DNA of 64,000 nucleotides from Lachnospiraceae bacterium (GCA_017460885.1 JAFUAB010000037.1:1-64000), one strand, 5' to 3'; shown: positions 19,432-29,680, counted from the first letter of the stretch. The notes: a model not told the origin generated them from the sequence alone. Translations and numbers: made by a program.

Positions 19432-20934
19432 TTATTTGAACTGACCTTTGAATTCCTCTACTGCCCCTCGTAATCTGGGATCCAGCTCATCGGAAATAAC
19501 CTTGGACTCTGCTATCTCACGCGGTATATCGGGATACTTGGTATCGATGAACTCGAAGAGTTCCCTCTCAAATCTCGTGATCTGATCCGTAGGTATATCC
19601 AGAAGCATCTTGTTGGTAGCAACAAAGATGATGATTACCTGGTACTGTACCGGCATAGGCTGATACTGAGGCTGCTTAAGGATCTCCTTGATCCTTTCGC
19701 CCTGCGCAAGCTTCTCTCTCGTATCGTCATCCAGCTCTGATCCGAACTGTGCAAAAGCTGCCAGCTCTCTGTACTGTGCAAGCTCCACACGGATAGGAGC
19801 CGAGATCTTCTTCATAGCCTTGATCTGGGCGGCACCGCCGACTCGTGAAACCGACAGACCGGCATTGATGGCGGGACGGAAACCGGAATTGAACATCTCC
19901 GTCTCAAGATATATCTGACCATCCGTGATGGAAATAACGTTAGTCGGGATATACGCGGAAACATCTCCTGCCTGAGTCTCTATGATAGGAAGTGCGGTAA
20001 GCGAGCCTCCGCCGTATTCTTCGCTCATGCGGGCAGCTCTCTCGAGCAGTCTGGAATGAAGATAGAATACATCTCCGGGATAAGCCTCACGTCCGGGCGG
20101 ACGCTTGAGCAGCAGCGAGAGTGTTCTGTATGCAACGGCATGCTTACTGAGGTCATCATATACGACAAGCACGTCCTTGCCCTGTTCCATCCACTCCTCA
20201 CCGATAGCGCATCCGGCATAAGGAGCGATGTACTGAAGCGGAGCCATCTCGGAAGCGGTAGCGGCTACAACCGTGGAATAATCCATGGCACCGTATTCTT
20301 CCAGTGTCTTAACTATATTCGCAACCGTTGATGCCTTCTGACCGATCGCAACATATATACAATATACGCCCTGTCCCTTCTGATTGATGATGGTATCAAT
20401 GGCAACAGCGGTCTTACCTGTCTGCCTGTCACCGATGATCAGCTCACGCTGGCCTCTTCCGATCGGAACCATCGAGTCGATAGCCTTGATACCTGTCTGA
20501 AGAGGGGTATCAACCGACTTACGGGTGATAACGCCGGAAGCAACTCTTTCAATCTTGCGGAATGTGTCTGTCTGGATCGGCCCCTTGCCGTCTATGGGCT
20601 GGCCGAGCGCATTGACCACGCGGCCCAGCATGCAGTCGCCCGTAGGTACCTCAACTACCCTGCCGGTAGTCTTGACGGTATCACCTTCACTGATATCGCC
20701 GGCACCGAGAAGAACGGCTCCGACATTATCCTCCTCGAGGTTCATGACCATGCCGTATACTTCACCGGGGAACTCAAGAAGTTCTCCCTGCATTGCCTTT
20801 TCCAGTCCATGCACACGTGCGATACCGTCAGCCACCTGGATAACGGTTCCGACCTCGGAAACCTCCAGTGTAGCCGCGTATCTGCTAATCTGTTCCTTGA
20901 TAACAGAGCTTATTTCTTCTGGTCTCAAATTCAT
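19432..20934 (-). CDS. atpA: ATP synthase F1 alpha subunit
   Basis: Regulatory nucleotide-binding subunit alternating with beta in F1. 500 residues. P-loop GDRQTGKTA near residue 169, [20 protein letters not shown], and the signature [19 protein letters not shown]. It lies between atpH and atpG in the standard order. Confidence 0.99.
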   Translation of the reverse strand: MNLRPEEISSVIKEQISRYAATLEVSEVGTVIQVADGIARVHGLEKAMQGELLEFPGEVYGMVMNLEEDNVGAVLLGAGDISEGDTVKTTGRVVEVPTGDCMLGRVVNALGQPIDGKGPIQTDTFRKIERVASGVITRKSVDTPLQTGIKAIDSMVPIGRGQRELIIGDRQTGKTAVAIDTIINQKGQGVYCIYVAIGQKASTVANIVKTLEEYGAMDYSTVVAATASEMAPLQYIAPYAGCAIGEEWMEQGKDVLVVYDDLSKHAVAYRTLSLLLKRPPGREAYPGDVFYLHSRLLERAARMSEEYGGGSLTALPIIETQAGDVSAYIPTNVISITDGQIYLETEMFNSGFRPAINAGLSVSRVGGAAQIKAMKKISAPIRVELAQYRELAAFAQFGSELDDDTREKLAQGERIKEILKQPQYQPMPVQYQVIIIFVATNKMLLDIPTDQITRFERELFEFIDTKYPDIPREIAESKVISDELDPRLRGAVEEFKGQFK

Positions 20935-20969
20935 AGATCCGTACGCACCTTTCTTAAGTTAAATATGAG

Positions 20970-21515
20970 TTATACCTGTGCCTGCAGGAGTTCTCTGGTC
21001 AGTCCGTTCAGCTTGGTACGGACACTTGAATCGACCACAGTATCCCCGATTCTGATCACCATGCCGGCTATAACACCCTCGTCGATGGCATAATGCATCT
21101 CCATAGTGTCAAACCGCGTGGTCTCCAGGAGTCTGGACTTAACGGCGGCTTTCTGGCTGTCGGTAAGTTCCTTTGCCGTAGTTACCCAGGCAACACCCAC
21201 ATTATTATGTTCTTTCACCAGATCGATAAATCCGGTAAATATTTCTCCTATCTGAGCATAACGATCCTTCTCCACGACTATGCGGAGCAGTCCCACTATC
21301 TCAGGATCGACCTTACCCGTAAAGGCCTCGTCAACAAGCTTAAGCTTTTCCTCCTTAGGGATACGGGGATGAGTCATAAGCTCGTTAAACTGCGGGTTAT
21401 CCTTGAGGATACCCCGGATTGCCTCCACCTCTTTAAGCCAGTCATCTGCCTTATTCTGCTCAAGAGCCAGTTCAAAGAGCGCACCGGCATATGTGGTAGA
21501 AATTAATTTAGCCAT
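20970..21515 (-). CDS. atpH: ATP synthase F1 delta subunit
   Basis: Connects F1 to the peripheral stalk. 181 residues. Start MAKLISTTYAGALFELALEQ, and the C-terminal family signature EGVIAGMVIRIGDTVVDSSV. Its start overlaps the atpF end by 13 bp. Confidence 0.98.
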   Translation of the reverse strand: MAKLISTTYAGALFELALEQNKADDWLKEVEAIRGILKDNPQFNELMTHPRIPKEEKLKLVDEAFTGKVDPEIVGLLRIVVEKDRYAQIGEIFTGFIDLVKEHNNVGVAWVTTAKELTDSQKAAVKSRLLETTRFDTMEMHYAIDEGVIAGMVIRIGDTVVDSSVRTKLNGLTRELLQAQV

Positions 21516-22018
21516 GTGCTCTCTCCCATCTGTGTGAGCGTTTCCTCAATGATGGAATCCTGAACCCTGGTATCTATATTCTGGCTCACGACCTTTCCTG
21601 CCATCATGGATGCCAGGACCACCATCTCTTTCTTCACATCATCGGCAGCCTTCTGCTTCTCAAGCTCAGCTTCCTTCTTTGCTCTCTCGATGATAGCTGC
21701 GGCCTCGGCATGTGCCTCGTCCAGGATATGCTTTTCATTGTCGAGAGCCTTTTTACGGGCTTCCGCCAAAATACCTTCGGCTTCCCTGTCGACCTTGCTC
21801 AGCTTTTCCTCGTATTCCGCCTTCATGGCCCTGGCCTTTTCCAGGTCACCGGCTGCATCATCCAGCTCGCCCTGAATCTTGTCACGACGGTTTTTGAGCA
21901 TTTCGCGGACAGGATTAAAGAACAGATAGCTGGCCAGCAGGAATAATACGAAGATCGCTATGATCATCAGCCCCGCATCAGCGATCAGCTGAAAATCCAG
22001 ATCGAATAATCTTGACAT
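21503..22018 (-). CDS. atpF: ATP synthase F0 b subunit
   Basis: Peripheral stalk subunit. 171 residues: one N-terminal membrane helix (about 16-33, MIIAIFVLFLLASYLFF) followed by a long charged coiled coil rich in Glu, Lys and Ala. RBS AAAGGAGG. The end overlaps atpH. Confidence 0.97.
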   Translation of the reverse strand: MSRLFDLDFQLIADAGLMIIAIFVLFLLASYLFFNPVREMLKNRRDKIQGELDDAAGDLEKARAMKAEYEEKLSKVDREAEGILAEARKKALDNEKHILDEAHAEAAAIIERAKKEAELEKQKAADDVKKEMVVLASMMAGKVVSQNIDTRVQDSIIEETLTQMGESTWLN

Positions 22019-22055
22019 GCAGTGATGCCTCCTTTCTCAGTCTTTAAGAGGCGTA

Positions 22056-22325
<270 letters not shown>

Positions 22326-22407
22326 TTATTTTTTTCATCCTAAATGGAACAAAAAAACTAACTGATTGATAATATCTTCAGGGCCGGGATCAAATCCGGC
22401 ACCCGGC

Positions 22408-23127
22408 TCAGGACTCCGTCGTGCACGCATCGCTGACATAAGTCATGGTCAGCATACAGAATACATACGTCTGGATAGCACCCGAGAACAGATCAAAGTA
22501 AACATGCAATGCCGCGGGCCATATGATCGCGATCCTGCCGAGCAGTCCATAGATCAGTGTGGTCATAACGAGGCCCGATAACACGTTTGCGAAAAGACGC
22601 AGCGACAACGATACCGGAACCGCGAAATCTCCGATTATATTGATCGGTGCCCAGATCGGCCAGGGATCGCAGAGTCCCTGTATTACACCTTTAACCTTTT
22701 GATGCTTGAACTTGTTGAAGTGGATCAGTGTAAAAGTGATGATACCCAGGGCAAAGGTCGTACCGTAATCCGCTGTGGGCGGACGTAATCCGAAAAGTCC
22801 CGAGATATTGCTTAACAGGATAAAGATAAAGATGGTACCGATATAATTACGGAATCTGGGAGCCCACTGTCCCATCGTATTCCCGATCATATTATCCAGC
22901 ATTTCCACTATGAGTTCGACAATGTTCTGGAATGTACCCGGTACCTCGGTTGCATGCTTCATCGTGATCCTGGCGGCGATGAAAAAGCCTATCATGACCA
23001 GAAAAACGATAAGTATACACACATGAGAAGTAGTGACCCACACCGTCTGTCCGAACAGTGTGTAGGAGAATACACCATGGATCATAAAATCCAGGTTGTC
23101 AGCGGAGAGCAGAATTCCCTGCCCCAT
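22408..23127 (-). CDS. atpB: ATP synthase F0 a subunit
   Basis: Membrane stator that forms the ion half-channels. 239 residues with about five or six helices. The essential Arg lies in SLRLFANVLSG, and there is a C-terminal IQTYVFCMLTMTYV. RBS AAGGAGGTGAG. It follows atpI with only a few bases between. Confidence 0.98.
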   Translation of the reverse strand: MGQGILLSADNLDFMIHGVFSYTLFGQTVWVTTSHVCILIVFLVMIGFFIAARITMKHATEVPGTFQNIVELIVEMLDNMIGNTMGQWAPRFRNYIGTIFIFILLSNISGLFGLRPPTADYGTTFALGIITFTLIHFNKFKHQKVKGVIQGLCDPWPIWAPINIIGDFAVPVSLSLRLFANVLSGLVMTTLIYGLLGRIAIIWPAALHVYFDLFSGAIQTYVFCMLTMTYVSDACTTES

Positions 23128-23131
23128 TTTC

Positions 23132-23527
23132 TCACCTCCTTAGTAATCTATGTATGAACGGCTGCATATAAGCGGCCGGCTTCATACCGAAATAAGCAAT
23201 AAACGCGGCAAAAGGACTGCCGATGCGTGTCAGATAAAGCACAACTATCAGTATGATCAATGCAAAATATCTGATCAGATATCCGGTGCCTATACGGCGG
23301 CTGGCCGTCTTTTCATCTCCGGTCTCAAGAGAGGAATCCAGCATATACCAGATATGCCACGTCGCAAAGCACGAAAGGAGCGCACCCGATACGATCCCCA
23401 TCGTATAGGCTGCCCTGTCTTTAACAAACCATATCCCGATGAATTCGCACAGGATCGCAAACAGAACTGTTCCTATCCACATTTCAAATACGGTAACGTC
23501 CGGTTTTTGCTTAATCCCGTTGATCAT
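23132..23527 (-). CDS. atpI: ATP synthase subunit I (AtpI-like)
   Basis: Small membrane protein encoded at the head of many atp operons and thought to aid c-ring assembly or ion supply. About 131 residues with four predicted hydrophobic segments (WIGTVLFAILCEFIGIWF; MGIVSGALLSCF; YFALIILIVVLYL; FAAFIAYFGM). I prefer the ATG at 23527, which overlaps the AtpZ-like gene by 17 bp behind GAACGAGAAG. In-frame ATGs at 23560 and 23584 are possible. Confidence 0.8.
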   Translation of the reverse strand: MINGIKQKPDVTVFEMWIGTVLFAILCEFIGIWFVKDRAAYTMGIVSGALLSCFATWHIWYMLDSSLETGDEKTASRRIGTGYLIRYFALIILIVVLYLTRIGSPFAAFIAYFGMKPAAYMQPFIHRLLRR

Positions 23528-23864
23528 CTTCTCGTTCGTCTGTCGGTTCCCATCCGTCATAAGGGTCTGTTTCCCGGTCTCCACTCATATTCTCAGCTGC
23601 GGTTACGGGCAAACCACTCTCTGCGTTATCGCGATTGCGTACGTCTCCGCTGCCGGATTCCGTAATGCGCCGTGCCGTGCGATACACATTGCGCGCACCG
23701 GCGATGGCTCCGACAAAGAAAAGCACTATAAATATCCATGAAGTCCCCGCTTTCCTGTCCAGCCAGTACCCGGCCAGCGAACACAGGAATATAGGTACCA
23801 GCATGTCGATCCCGAACTGCGTGATCAGAACCAGCGACTGTCTGACATTTTTGCCATATTTCAT
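23511..23864 (-). CDS. atpZ: AtpZ/AtpI family membrane protein
   Basis: 117 residues: two membrane helices (about 15-35 and 42-60) with the family-typical GYWLDRKAGTSWIFIVLFFVGA, then a long acidic, hydrophilic tail. First gene of the operon behind the promoter at 23898-23926. AtpZ-type proteins are reported to work with AtpI in cation handling (family knowledge); the charged tail here is longer than usual. Confidence 0.85.
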   Translation of the reverse strand: MKYGKNVRQSLVLITQFGIDMLVPIFLCSLAGYWLDRKAGTSWIFIVLFFVGAIAGARNVYRTARRITESGSGDVRNRDNAESGLPVTAAENMSGDRETDPYDGWEPTDEREDDQRD

Positions 23865-23897
23865 AAACAGATGGAACCCTTTTTACTTTATTTCATC

Positions 23898-23926
23898 ATT
23901 ATAACCAAACTGTACCGAATTGTCCA
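23898..23926 (-). promoter_or_regulatory. Sigma-A promoter of the atp operon
   Basis: Minus strand -35 TGGACA (23921-23926), 17-nt spacer, perfect -10 TATAAT (23898-23903), about 34 nt upstream of the first gene. Confidence 0.85.
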
Positions 23927-24013
23927 CCGCGGAGAGATATTTTCTTACAGCGGTACCTTTTTCATGACGGATATGATAAGATCTGTATAAATATATGAAT
24001 TGGCGAGGTGCTT

Positions 24014-24496
24014 ATGGATTATCCGCGGTTGTATCGCAAAAGACTTATCCCTTACGAGTGTGTTGAGCTGAAAAAAGATCGCATACTTCAGTATGATGAC
24101 AGGATAATAGTGACATCCTGGGATACGATACGGCCTAAAAAGGAGCTTCACCACGGTTTCTCATGCTTCTATATCAAAGAAGGCTGGAAGGTCAGCTATT
24201 TCTGCCGCGAAGACAACAGTCGGATGTACGTTTACTGTGATATCGTTTCCTATGATCTCGATAAAGAGCAAAACACGCTTACCGTTACCGATCTTCTTGC
24301 GGATGTGATCATATATCCGGACGGATTTGTTAAGGTCGTGGATCTCGACGAGCTGGCTCAGGCAGTCCGTGAAGGTCTGATCACCGGAGAACAACTGAAT
24401 ATATGTCTTGTAAACGTAGATTCCCTGCTGAATAAGATCTATTCCGGAAAATTAAATGAACTCACCGCACCTCTGGAGCGCTTCATCAATCCGTGA
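24014..24496 (+). CDS. DUF402 domain protein
   Basis: About 160 residues. The central part has the DUF402/FomD-like beta-barrel pattern: WDTIRPKKELHHGFSCFY, YCDIVSYDLD, DLLADVIIYPDGFVKVVDLDEL. Related proteins are nucleoside di/triphosphate phosphatases or tRNA-binding factors; which applies here is not visible. I chose the ATG at 24014 because GCGAGGTG lies 3 nt upstream; an in-frame GTG at 24008 would overlap that SD. It ends 1 nt from the convergent wall-hydrolase gene, with no terminator between. Confidence 0.82.
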   Translation: MDYPRLYRKRLIPYECVELKKDRILQYDDRIIVTSWDTIRPKKELHHGFSCFYIKEGWKVSYFCREDNSRMYVYCDIVSYDLDKEQNTLTVTDLLADVIIYPDGFVKVVDLDELAQAVREGLITGEQLNICLVNVDSLLNKIYSGKLNELTAPLERFINP

Positions 24497-24497
24497 A

Positions 24498-25805
24498 TCA
24501 ATAGAAAATATGACCGCCTATGGTGTATTTGGGCGATACCGAGGATGAAGGCGTCCTGAAATACAATGAATTGCCTATGTTATTCACGCCGCTGATGGCC
24601 GCATCCGCAGCCTGATAGCAGCTTTCGGTGGCGCTGTCACGTGAGAGCGCCAGTGCCAGATTGCCCGTATAGGCAGGGGTAAACTGTTTGCCCTGATATA
24701 TCACTCCCGTGATCGTATCCGGAAAAACAGAGCTCATAACACGGTTCATGACTACCGCGCCCACGGCAACCTGTCCCACATAAGGTTCGTTGCCTGCCTC
24801 ACACCAGATAAGATTAGCCAGAAGCTTCCGCTCGGATGCGTCAACCGAAACACTGGAGATATCACGCCACGAAGCATTCGCTGCCTGCTGTGATATCCTT
24901 TTTTCTTCCTCAACCTGTTTCCTCAGAGCTTCTATATCCGATTCCTGTTCGGCCAGTTCCTTCTCGTATCTGAGGATCCTGGCCTCGGTATCCTCTATCT
25001 CATCCTGATAGGTCTTCACCTGTTCCGCAGCCTTGTCTACTTCGGACTGTATCTCCTCGTACTGTTCCTGTACCGTTGCCCGGTACTCCTCGAGTGCCGC
25101 CTTGGACTCCTCGAGCTTCATCAGGTTCTTTTCGTATTCCGCCTTTGTTGAGGTCAGTTCTTTACCGGTTTCGGTCAGAGCCTCGATACTGTCCCGGTAA
25201 TATTTGGTAAACATCTGCAGATATACCGCGCGGTTCAGGTATTCCGCATAAGATCCGCTGCCGGTCAGGAGGATATTGGTCAGATCCCCACCGTTTTCGT
25301 ACACAAATCTGATCTGCTCACTGGCGGTATCGTATTCCTCATCTGCCTTTATCTGCAGTTCATCGATAACGGCCGACAGTTCCTCGATACGTCCCCACGT
25401 GGTCTCTATCCCGGTCTGGGTATTGGATATATTTGTTTCCAGACCGTCCAGTATATCGGCGGCCTCGGTCATTTTGGTATTAAGTGTGTCCAGAGCGGAC
25501 TGCAGCGAATTGCGTTCGGATTTCAGATTCTCAAGATCATCGGATGCACCGGTTCTTTTCTCTTTGGTCTCCGCATACTCGGACTCGGCGGCATCCAGAC
25601 GGGACTGGGCAGAACCCGCGGGTTTATAATGCCGGTTATACTGCTCCTGTCCCGAAACGGACGTTATCTTCTGTGTTTTTGCAAAGCTTGACGGGGCCTC
25701 CGCAGTCATGCCGGTGATAAGACAAAGGCATACGGAAACCGCAAGCAGTCTGCCAAGACTTTTGCTTCGATGTTCAGTTCTCGATCTGACTGACTCTCCT
25801 TGCAT
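24498..25805 (-). CDS. Coiled-coil secreted cell-wall hydrolase (SleB-type C-terminus)
   Basis: 435 residues. Basic N-terminus and hydrophobic signal segment (about 18-36), then about 230 residues of coiled coil (Glu/Lys/Leu/Ala-rich, residues ~65-300) like PcsB or the NlpC-associated coiled coils. The C-terminal ~120 residues form a Hydrolase_2/SleB domain: LLANLIWCEAGNEPYVGQVAVGAVVMNRV, FPDTITGVIYQGKQFTP, and GNSLYFRTP. Glu in WCEAGNEP is the likely catalytic residue of this lytic transglycosylase/amidase family. The coiled coil suggests regulation by a division complex (inference). The start overlaps the rpiB end by 32 bp, with GGGAGAAG as RBS. Confidence 0.88.
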   Translation of the reverse strand: MQGESVRSRTEHRSKSLGRLLAVSVCLCLITGMTAEAPSSFAKTQKITSVSGQEQYNRHYKPAGSAQSRLDAAESEYAETKEKRTGASDDLENLKSERNSLQSALDTLNTKMTEAADILDGLETNISNTQTGIETTWGRIEELSAVIDELQIKADEEYDTASEQIRFVYENGGDLTNILLTGSGSYAEYLNRAVYLQMFTKYYRDSIEALTETGKELTSTKAEYEKNLMKLEESKAALEEYRATVQEQYEEIQSEVDKAAEQVKTYQDEIEDTEARILRYEKELAEQESDIEALRKQVEEEKRISQQAANASWRDISSVSVDASERKLLANLIWCEAGNEPYVGQVAVGAVVMNRVMSSVFPDTITGVIYQGKQFTPAYTGNLALALSRDSATESCYQAADAAISGVNNIGNSLYFRTPSSSVSPKYTIGGHIFY

Positions 25806-26202
25806 GCTTTTCTTCTCCCGAAAAAGGAGTATTCAAAAACGTCTCAACTATCGAAAGTGCCAGATTCGGTCCCACAATACCTGCTCCCATCGCGAGTACG
25901 TTTGCGTCATTGTGAAGTCTGGTAAGACTCGCCGATACCGTATCGGAGCAGAGTGCGCATCTGATACCCGGAGTCTTATTTGCAACGATCGATATCCCGA
26001 TACCCGTAGTACAGATCACAATGCCCTTGTCGGCGTTGCCTGCTGCCACCTCCTGCGCTACTGCTCTTCCGAACTGCGGATAATCGCAGCTTTCCGTACT
26101 GTAGCAGCCCATATCCTTATACTCCAGCCCCTTCTCATCCAGGTACTTTTCAACCCTGAGCTTCAGCTCATATCCGCCGTGATCACTTCCCAATGCTATC
26201 AT
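25774..26202 (-). CDS. rpiB: Ribose-5-phosphate isomerase B
   Basis: Interconverts ribose-5-phosphate and ribulose-5-phosphate. 142 residues. Start MIALGSDHGGYELK, catalytic Cys in GIVICTTGIGISIVANK, and LCSDTVSASLTRLHNDANVLAMG. RBS AAAGGAG. It is the third gene of the operon that begins with the GH18-like protein. The pairing with Sua5 next door is common in Firmicutes. Confidence 0.96.
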   Translation of the reverse strand: MIALGSDHGGYELKLRVEKYLDEKGLEYKDMGCYSTESCDYPQFGRAVAQEVAAGNADKGIVICTTGIGISIVANKTPGIRCALCSDTVSASLTRLHNDANVLAMGAGIVGPNLALSIVETFLNTPFSGEEKHARRVSQIEN

Positions 26203-26222
26203 CTTTTTCTCCTTTGTATCAT

Positions 26223-27314
26223 TTATAATCTGACGATATGATGTCCCGCAGCTTTGGTGAGCCGGTTCATGAATGCGGTACCGATACCGCCCTCGCTCAT
26301 GCTCTCGGTGTAGATCACATCGATCTTTTCGTCATCCATCCTTCTGAGGACCGTATATATCCTGTGAGCCGCTTCCTCGGGTTCAGTCTCTCTCCCGATG
26401 CCGGCAATAAGGTCGGCTTTATACATTCCGGTTCTCTCATCATGAGCTATCACGCCTGTTCTTAGCCCTTTTTCGGAAGCCTCCCCGGTCTTCATATTTA
26501 TATAGGAAATAACACTCTCATTATCGCCCTCGACTATAGTCAGCTCGCCGCGAGGCGCATAATGCCTGTATTTCATTCCGGGAGCCTTAGGACGGATATC
26601 GGGATCCTCGGAGATCAGTCCCCTGTCAAGCGTGATCCCCGGCAGAACCTCTCCAAGCTCCTCGAGCGTGATAAAGCCCGGGCGGAGTATCACGGGTTCC
26701 TCTGAGGTCATATCCACTATCGTGGATTCCAGCCCGATCCTTGAATCATCACCGCAGATTATCATATCGACCCTGCCATCCAGATCCTGGATCACATATT
26801 CCCCCCGGGTAGGCGACGGTCTTCCGCTGATGTTGGCGGAGGGGGCGGCAATGTATCCACCGGATGCCTTTATTAAAGCCTGAGCCGTCCTGTCCTCGGG
26901 GAAACGGACCGCAACGGTATCCAGTCCGCCGGTAGTCTGAACCGGTACCGCATCCGATTTTTCAAATATTATGGTCAAAGGCCCCGGCCAGAATCTGTCG
27001 GCCAGTTTTCCTGCCCCGTCCGGGATCCTGCGGACTATTCTGTCAAGAGAGTCCGTTTCGGCAATATGTACGATCAGCGGATTGTCGGAGGGACGGCCCT
27101 TTGCCGCGTATATTCCGGCAGAAGCTTCGGGGTTGAGTGCATCTCCTCCGAGTCCGTAAACGGTCTCTGTCGGGAACGCAACAAGTCCGCCTTTTTTGAT
27201 TATATCGCCGGCCCGGGCTATAACCTCCGGATCGGGATTATTGGGGTCTATATGTTCGATTATCGTATTCATTTTTGTATCGGCAGATTGGTTACCGGGA
27301 TCATCTCTGCTCAT
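26223..27314 (-). CDS. tsaC: Threonylcarbamoyl-AMP synthase (Sua5/TsaC family)
   Basis: Makes threonylcarbamoyl-AMP for the t6A37 modification of ANN-decoding tRNAs. About 363 residues in the long Sua5 form: YrdC domain (GGLVAFPTETVYGLGGDA, KGRPSDNPLIVHI, FWPGPLTIIF, AAPSANISGRPSPT) followed by the Sua5 C-terminal domain (RPKAPGMKYRHYAP...). I chose the ATG at 27314, which overlaps the preceding gene's TGA as ATGA; an internal ATG at 27272 also fits the family start. Confidence 0.95.
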   Translation of the reverse strand: MSRDDPGNQSADTKMNTIIEHIDPNNPDPEVIARAGDIIKKGGLVAFPTETVYGLGGDALNPEASAGIYAAKGRPSDNPLIVHIAETDSLDRIVRRIPDGAGKLADRFWPGPLTIIFEKSDAVPVQTTGGLDTVAVRFPEDRTAQALIKASGGYIAAPSANISGRPSPTRGEYVIQDLDGRVDMIICGDDSRIGLESTIVDMTSEEPVILRPGFITLEELGEVLPGITLDRGLISEDPDIRPKAPGMKYRHYAPRGELTIVEGDNESVISYINMKTGEASEKGLRTGVIAHDERTGMYKADLIAGIGRETEPEEAAHRIYTVLRRMDDEKIDVIYTESMSEGGIGTAFMNRLTKAAGHHIVRL

Positions 27315-29008
27315 CTGTGCAGATATTCGGATATAACATCCCAAATGTCCGGTGTCTCAAATCCGAGTCTCCAGGATGCCACTCCGGCAAGTCCGTAATT
27401 ATCCATCACATTCAGCTTGACTTCTATCGATTCCGCATCCTCTATCCAAACCTGTTCCCTGGAACTGTCGGATATCACGCGTTCGCCGTAATTCTGACAG
27501 TTATCCTGATCCCAGGTGGTGCTTATCCCGTATTCCGACAGATAATCGGCCACATCCTGCATACCAAGAGCGCGGGACGAAACATCGGCACCATCCGTTT
27601 TCCAGATCCTGGTATAAAACGGTATACCGTTGATGATCCTTGAGGGATCCACCTCCTGCGCGGTCCTGGTTATACCCTGCTCAACATATTTGATCCCGGC
27701 TACGCTGCCCGCCTCTTCGGATCCGGCGTAGTGCTCATCATATCCCATTATAACGACATAATCCGCAAATACGCCCTGTTCGGACCTGCCGTAATAATCC
27801 GTATTTCCAAGCGGCACGTAATTATCCACGCTGAGGACAGTCCCCGTCCGGCGGCATCTGACCGACAGCTCTCTGATAAACTCCACAAAATGTGTACCGG
27901 TGCCGAAGCTCAGGTCCTCAAAGTCGATATTTATACCGTCAAGGTTGTATTCGGAAACTTTGTTCATTATGCTGTCTATCAGTACATTTCTTGTGGTGGT
28001 CGTACTGAGTACGGTAAAAGTATCCACTCCTTCAACATCAAAATTGTTGACAACTGCCCATACCTGCATCCCTCTGTCATGCAGAGCGTTCACGATCTCG
28101 GCGGAGGCATAGTCCTCAAGACTTCCGAAATTATCGGAAAGCGGAAACCACGTGGGAGAAACCACATTCACGTCTTTCGTGTTGGAAACCAGCGGGATCA
28201 CAGTATCATTTCCGCCCTTTGCAGCGATGGCTGCCCACGCCATGTTAACCTTTCCATCCATAGAGATATGGGTAAATTCGGGTTCCTTATAGGAAGTAAC
28301 GGGGATCGGATCTATCGTATCATAATCCCCGAGACGTTTGTTCTCGAGATATCCAATATAGCCGTCTTCGGTCTTTACCTCGCTCCAGGTATCCATGGTA
28401 TCCAGAACATATACCACGTCTCCCCTGGATACATCCCTGAGGATAGGACTCTTGATGCCGCCGCGGTATCTTACCTTTGTATCCTTATTCACGACGGCCG
28501 TCTCCCTCTGAGGCCACTCGGTATACATCTGTATCCGGCCGGGATCTTCATAATAAGTATATTCGAAATTGGTAAAGGTCCTGATAAATTCACAGGACAG
28601 ATAGACCTTGCCGTCCACATTCAGCGCCGGAACATAAGCCGTGCTCACGGGTGTACCGGACGCATCATATCCCGGCTGTCCTATGTGCGCCGTATTCACG
28701 GTCAGCGGCTCCACATATATGATCAGACCTTCATTTTCATCAAGATAAAATCTGCCGTTAAAGTGTTCCAAAACAGTATCAATATCCAGATAGCATTCGC
28801 CATCGATCAGCTTTGCCTTGTAATCCTGTAGCTCGTCTCCCATGATAACGGCAGCTTCATCGGGCGAAGTTACCCCGAAATACTCAGCCTGATCCATGCG
28901 TTCATTTGAATACGAATATTTTTCCTTATACACGGAATATCCGTATACTCCCGCAATAACCAGGATGAGAACTATTGCGATAAGTGCAGGTATTATCCTC
29001 TTCATCAT
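27311..29008 (-). CDS. Membrane-anchored SH3/GH18-like glycosidase
   Basis: 565 residues. N-terminal membrane anchor (about 4-24), a copper-amine-oxidase-N-like region (about 45-165), a bacterial SH3-like segment (about 175-225, KVRYRGGIKSPILRDVSRGDVVYVL), and a GH18-like barrel (about 240-565) with the active-site strand LDGINIDFEDL carrying the candidate catalytic Glu, and VIMGYDEHYAGSEEAG. Similar proteins (YaaH/YdhD type) act on peptidoglycan or cortex; the substrate here is unproven. First gene of a four-gene operon with sua5, rpiB and the wall hydrolase. RBS AAAGGAGC. Confidence 0.9.
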   Translation of the reverse strand: MMKRIIPALIAIVLILVIAGVYGYSVYKEKYSYSNERMDQAEYFGVTSPDEAAVIMGDELQDYKAKLIDGECYLDIDTVLEHFNGRFYLDENEGLIIYVEPLTVNTAHIGQPGYDASGTPVSTAYVPALNVDGKVYLSCEFIRTFTNFEYTYYEDPGRIQMYTEWPQRETAVVNKDTKVRYRGGIKSPILRDVSRGDVVYVLDTMDTWSEVKTEDGYIGYLENKRLGDYDTIDPIPVTSYKEPEFTHISMDGKVNMAWAAIAAKGGNDTVIPLVSNTKDVNVVSPTWFPLSDNFGSLEDYASAEIVNALHDRGMQVWAVVNNFDVEGVDTFTVLSTTTTRNVLIDSIMNKVSEYNLDGINIDFEDLSFGTGTHFVEFIRELSVRCRRTGTVLSVDNYVPLGNTDYYGRSEQGVFADYVVIMGYDEHYAGSEEAGSVAGIKYVEQGITRTAQEVDPSRIINGIPFYTRIWKTDGADVSSRALGMQDVADYLSEYGISTTWDQDNCQNYGERVISDSSREQVWIEDAESIEVKLNVMDNYGLAGVASWRLGFETPDIWDVISEYLHR

Positions 29009-29041
29009 TGCTCCTTTAGAATCTGTGAACTATCCTACAAA

Positions 29042-29070
29042 AGTATATCTTATCAGAACTTTATGTGCAA
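29042..29070 (-). promoter_or_regulatory. Sigma-A promoter of the GH18/tsaC/rpiB/hydrolase operon
   Basis: Minus strand -35 TTGCAC (29065-29070), 17-nt spacer, -10 TATACT (29042-29047), about 34 nt upstream of the first ATG. Confidence 0.8.
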
Positions 29071-29680
29071 TGGTGGGACTTAAACCGCAGCCGTAGCAGA
29101 CCGGTCGCGGTTTAAATCCCGGTAAGGAGCCTCCCGCGCAGGTGGCTTTCCCTCGGGTTAATTTCCTTACACCTGATCCAGACATTTGCCGTACGTGCCA
29201 GAGCGGAGTTTATCGTGATATAAATATCCTTCACGCACTGACGGCAGTTAAGCAGATGCATCCGGCAGTATCTGTCAATGATACGGTTTTGAGCAGGCCG
29301 TAATCCTGCAGTCATAAAAAAGAAGTATGAAAATGTTACGAATTATCCGTTGCCGGAAATTCCGATATCAGTGGGTTATTTCGGACAAGCGCTGAGCTTG
29401 CTTGACAATAAATGATCTTTGCACATAAGAACAGATGTCTTATGTTATTTGTATATGAACAAAAGCTAAACTGGTGTTGGTTTGGGCAAACCGCTGCTGC
29501 GGTGCCCGCAGATGCTGTCGAGTGCAAATGCGACAGCATAGAAATCTATCCTGCCTCCTCTCCGATACGGATTGGCCGGATGCATCTGTGAAAAGCATAA
29601 TACACATTTTGCGGGAATCCGTCAAGCGGTTTTCGGAAAATTTATTATGATTAAAATTTTCTTAAATCGGATAAAACGGC
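29071..29680. other. 610-bp intergenic region with hairpins, no convincing gene
   Basis: Short open frames (29112-29315, 29336-29539) have no well-placed ribosome binding site and no recognisable family. Seen: a 14-bp stem at 29075-29088/29107-29120 with one mismatch, the hairpin CATAAGA/TCTTATG near 29425-29445, TGCTGTCG/CGACAGCA near 29513-29538, and a perfect -35 TTGACA at 29402-29407 on the plus strand with a poor -10. It may hold an unrecognised small RNA. The divergent promoters lie at its two ends. Confidence 0.5.

Noticed and set aside
29112-29539. Two 67-codon minus-strand open frames
   Set aside because: No well-placed SD, no recognisable family, and the composition looks non-coding; kept only as an unexplained gap.
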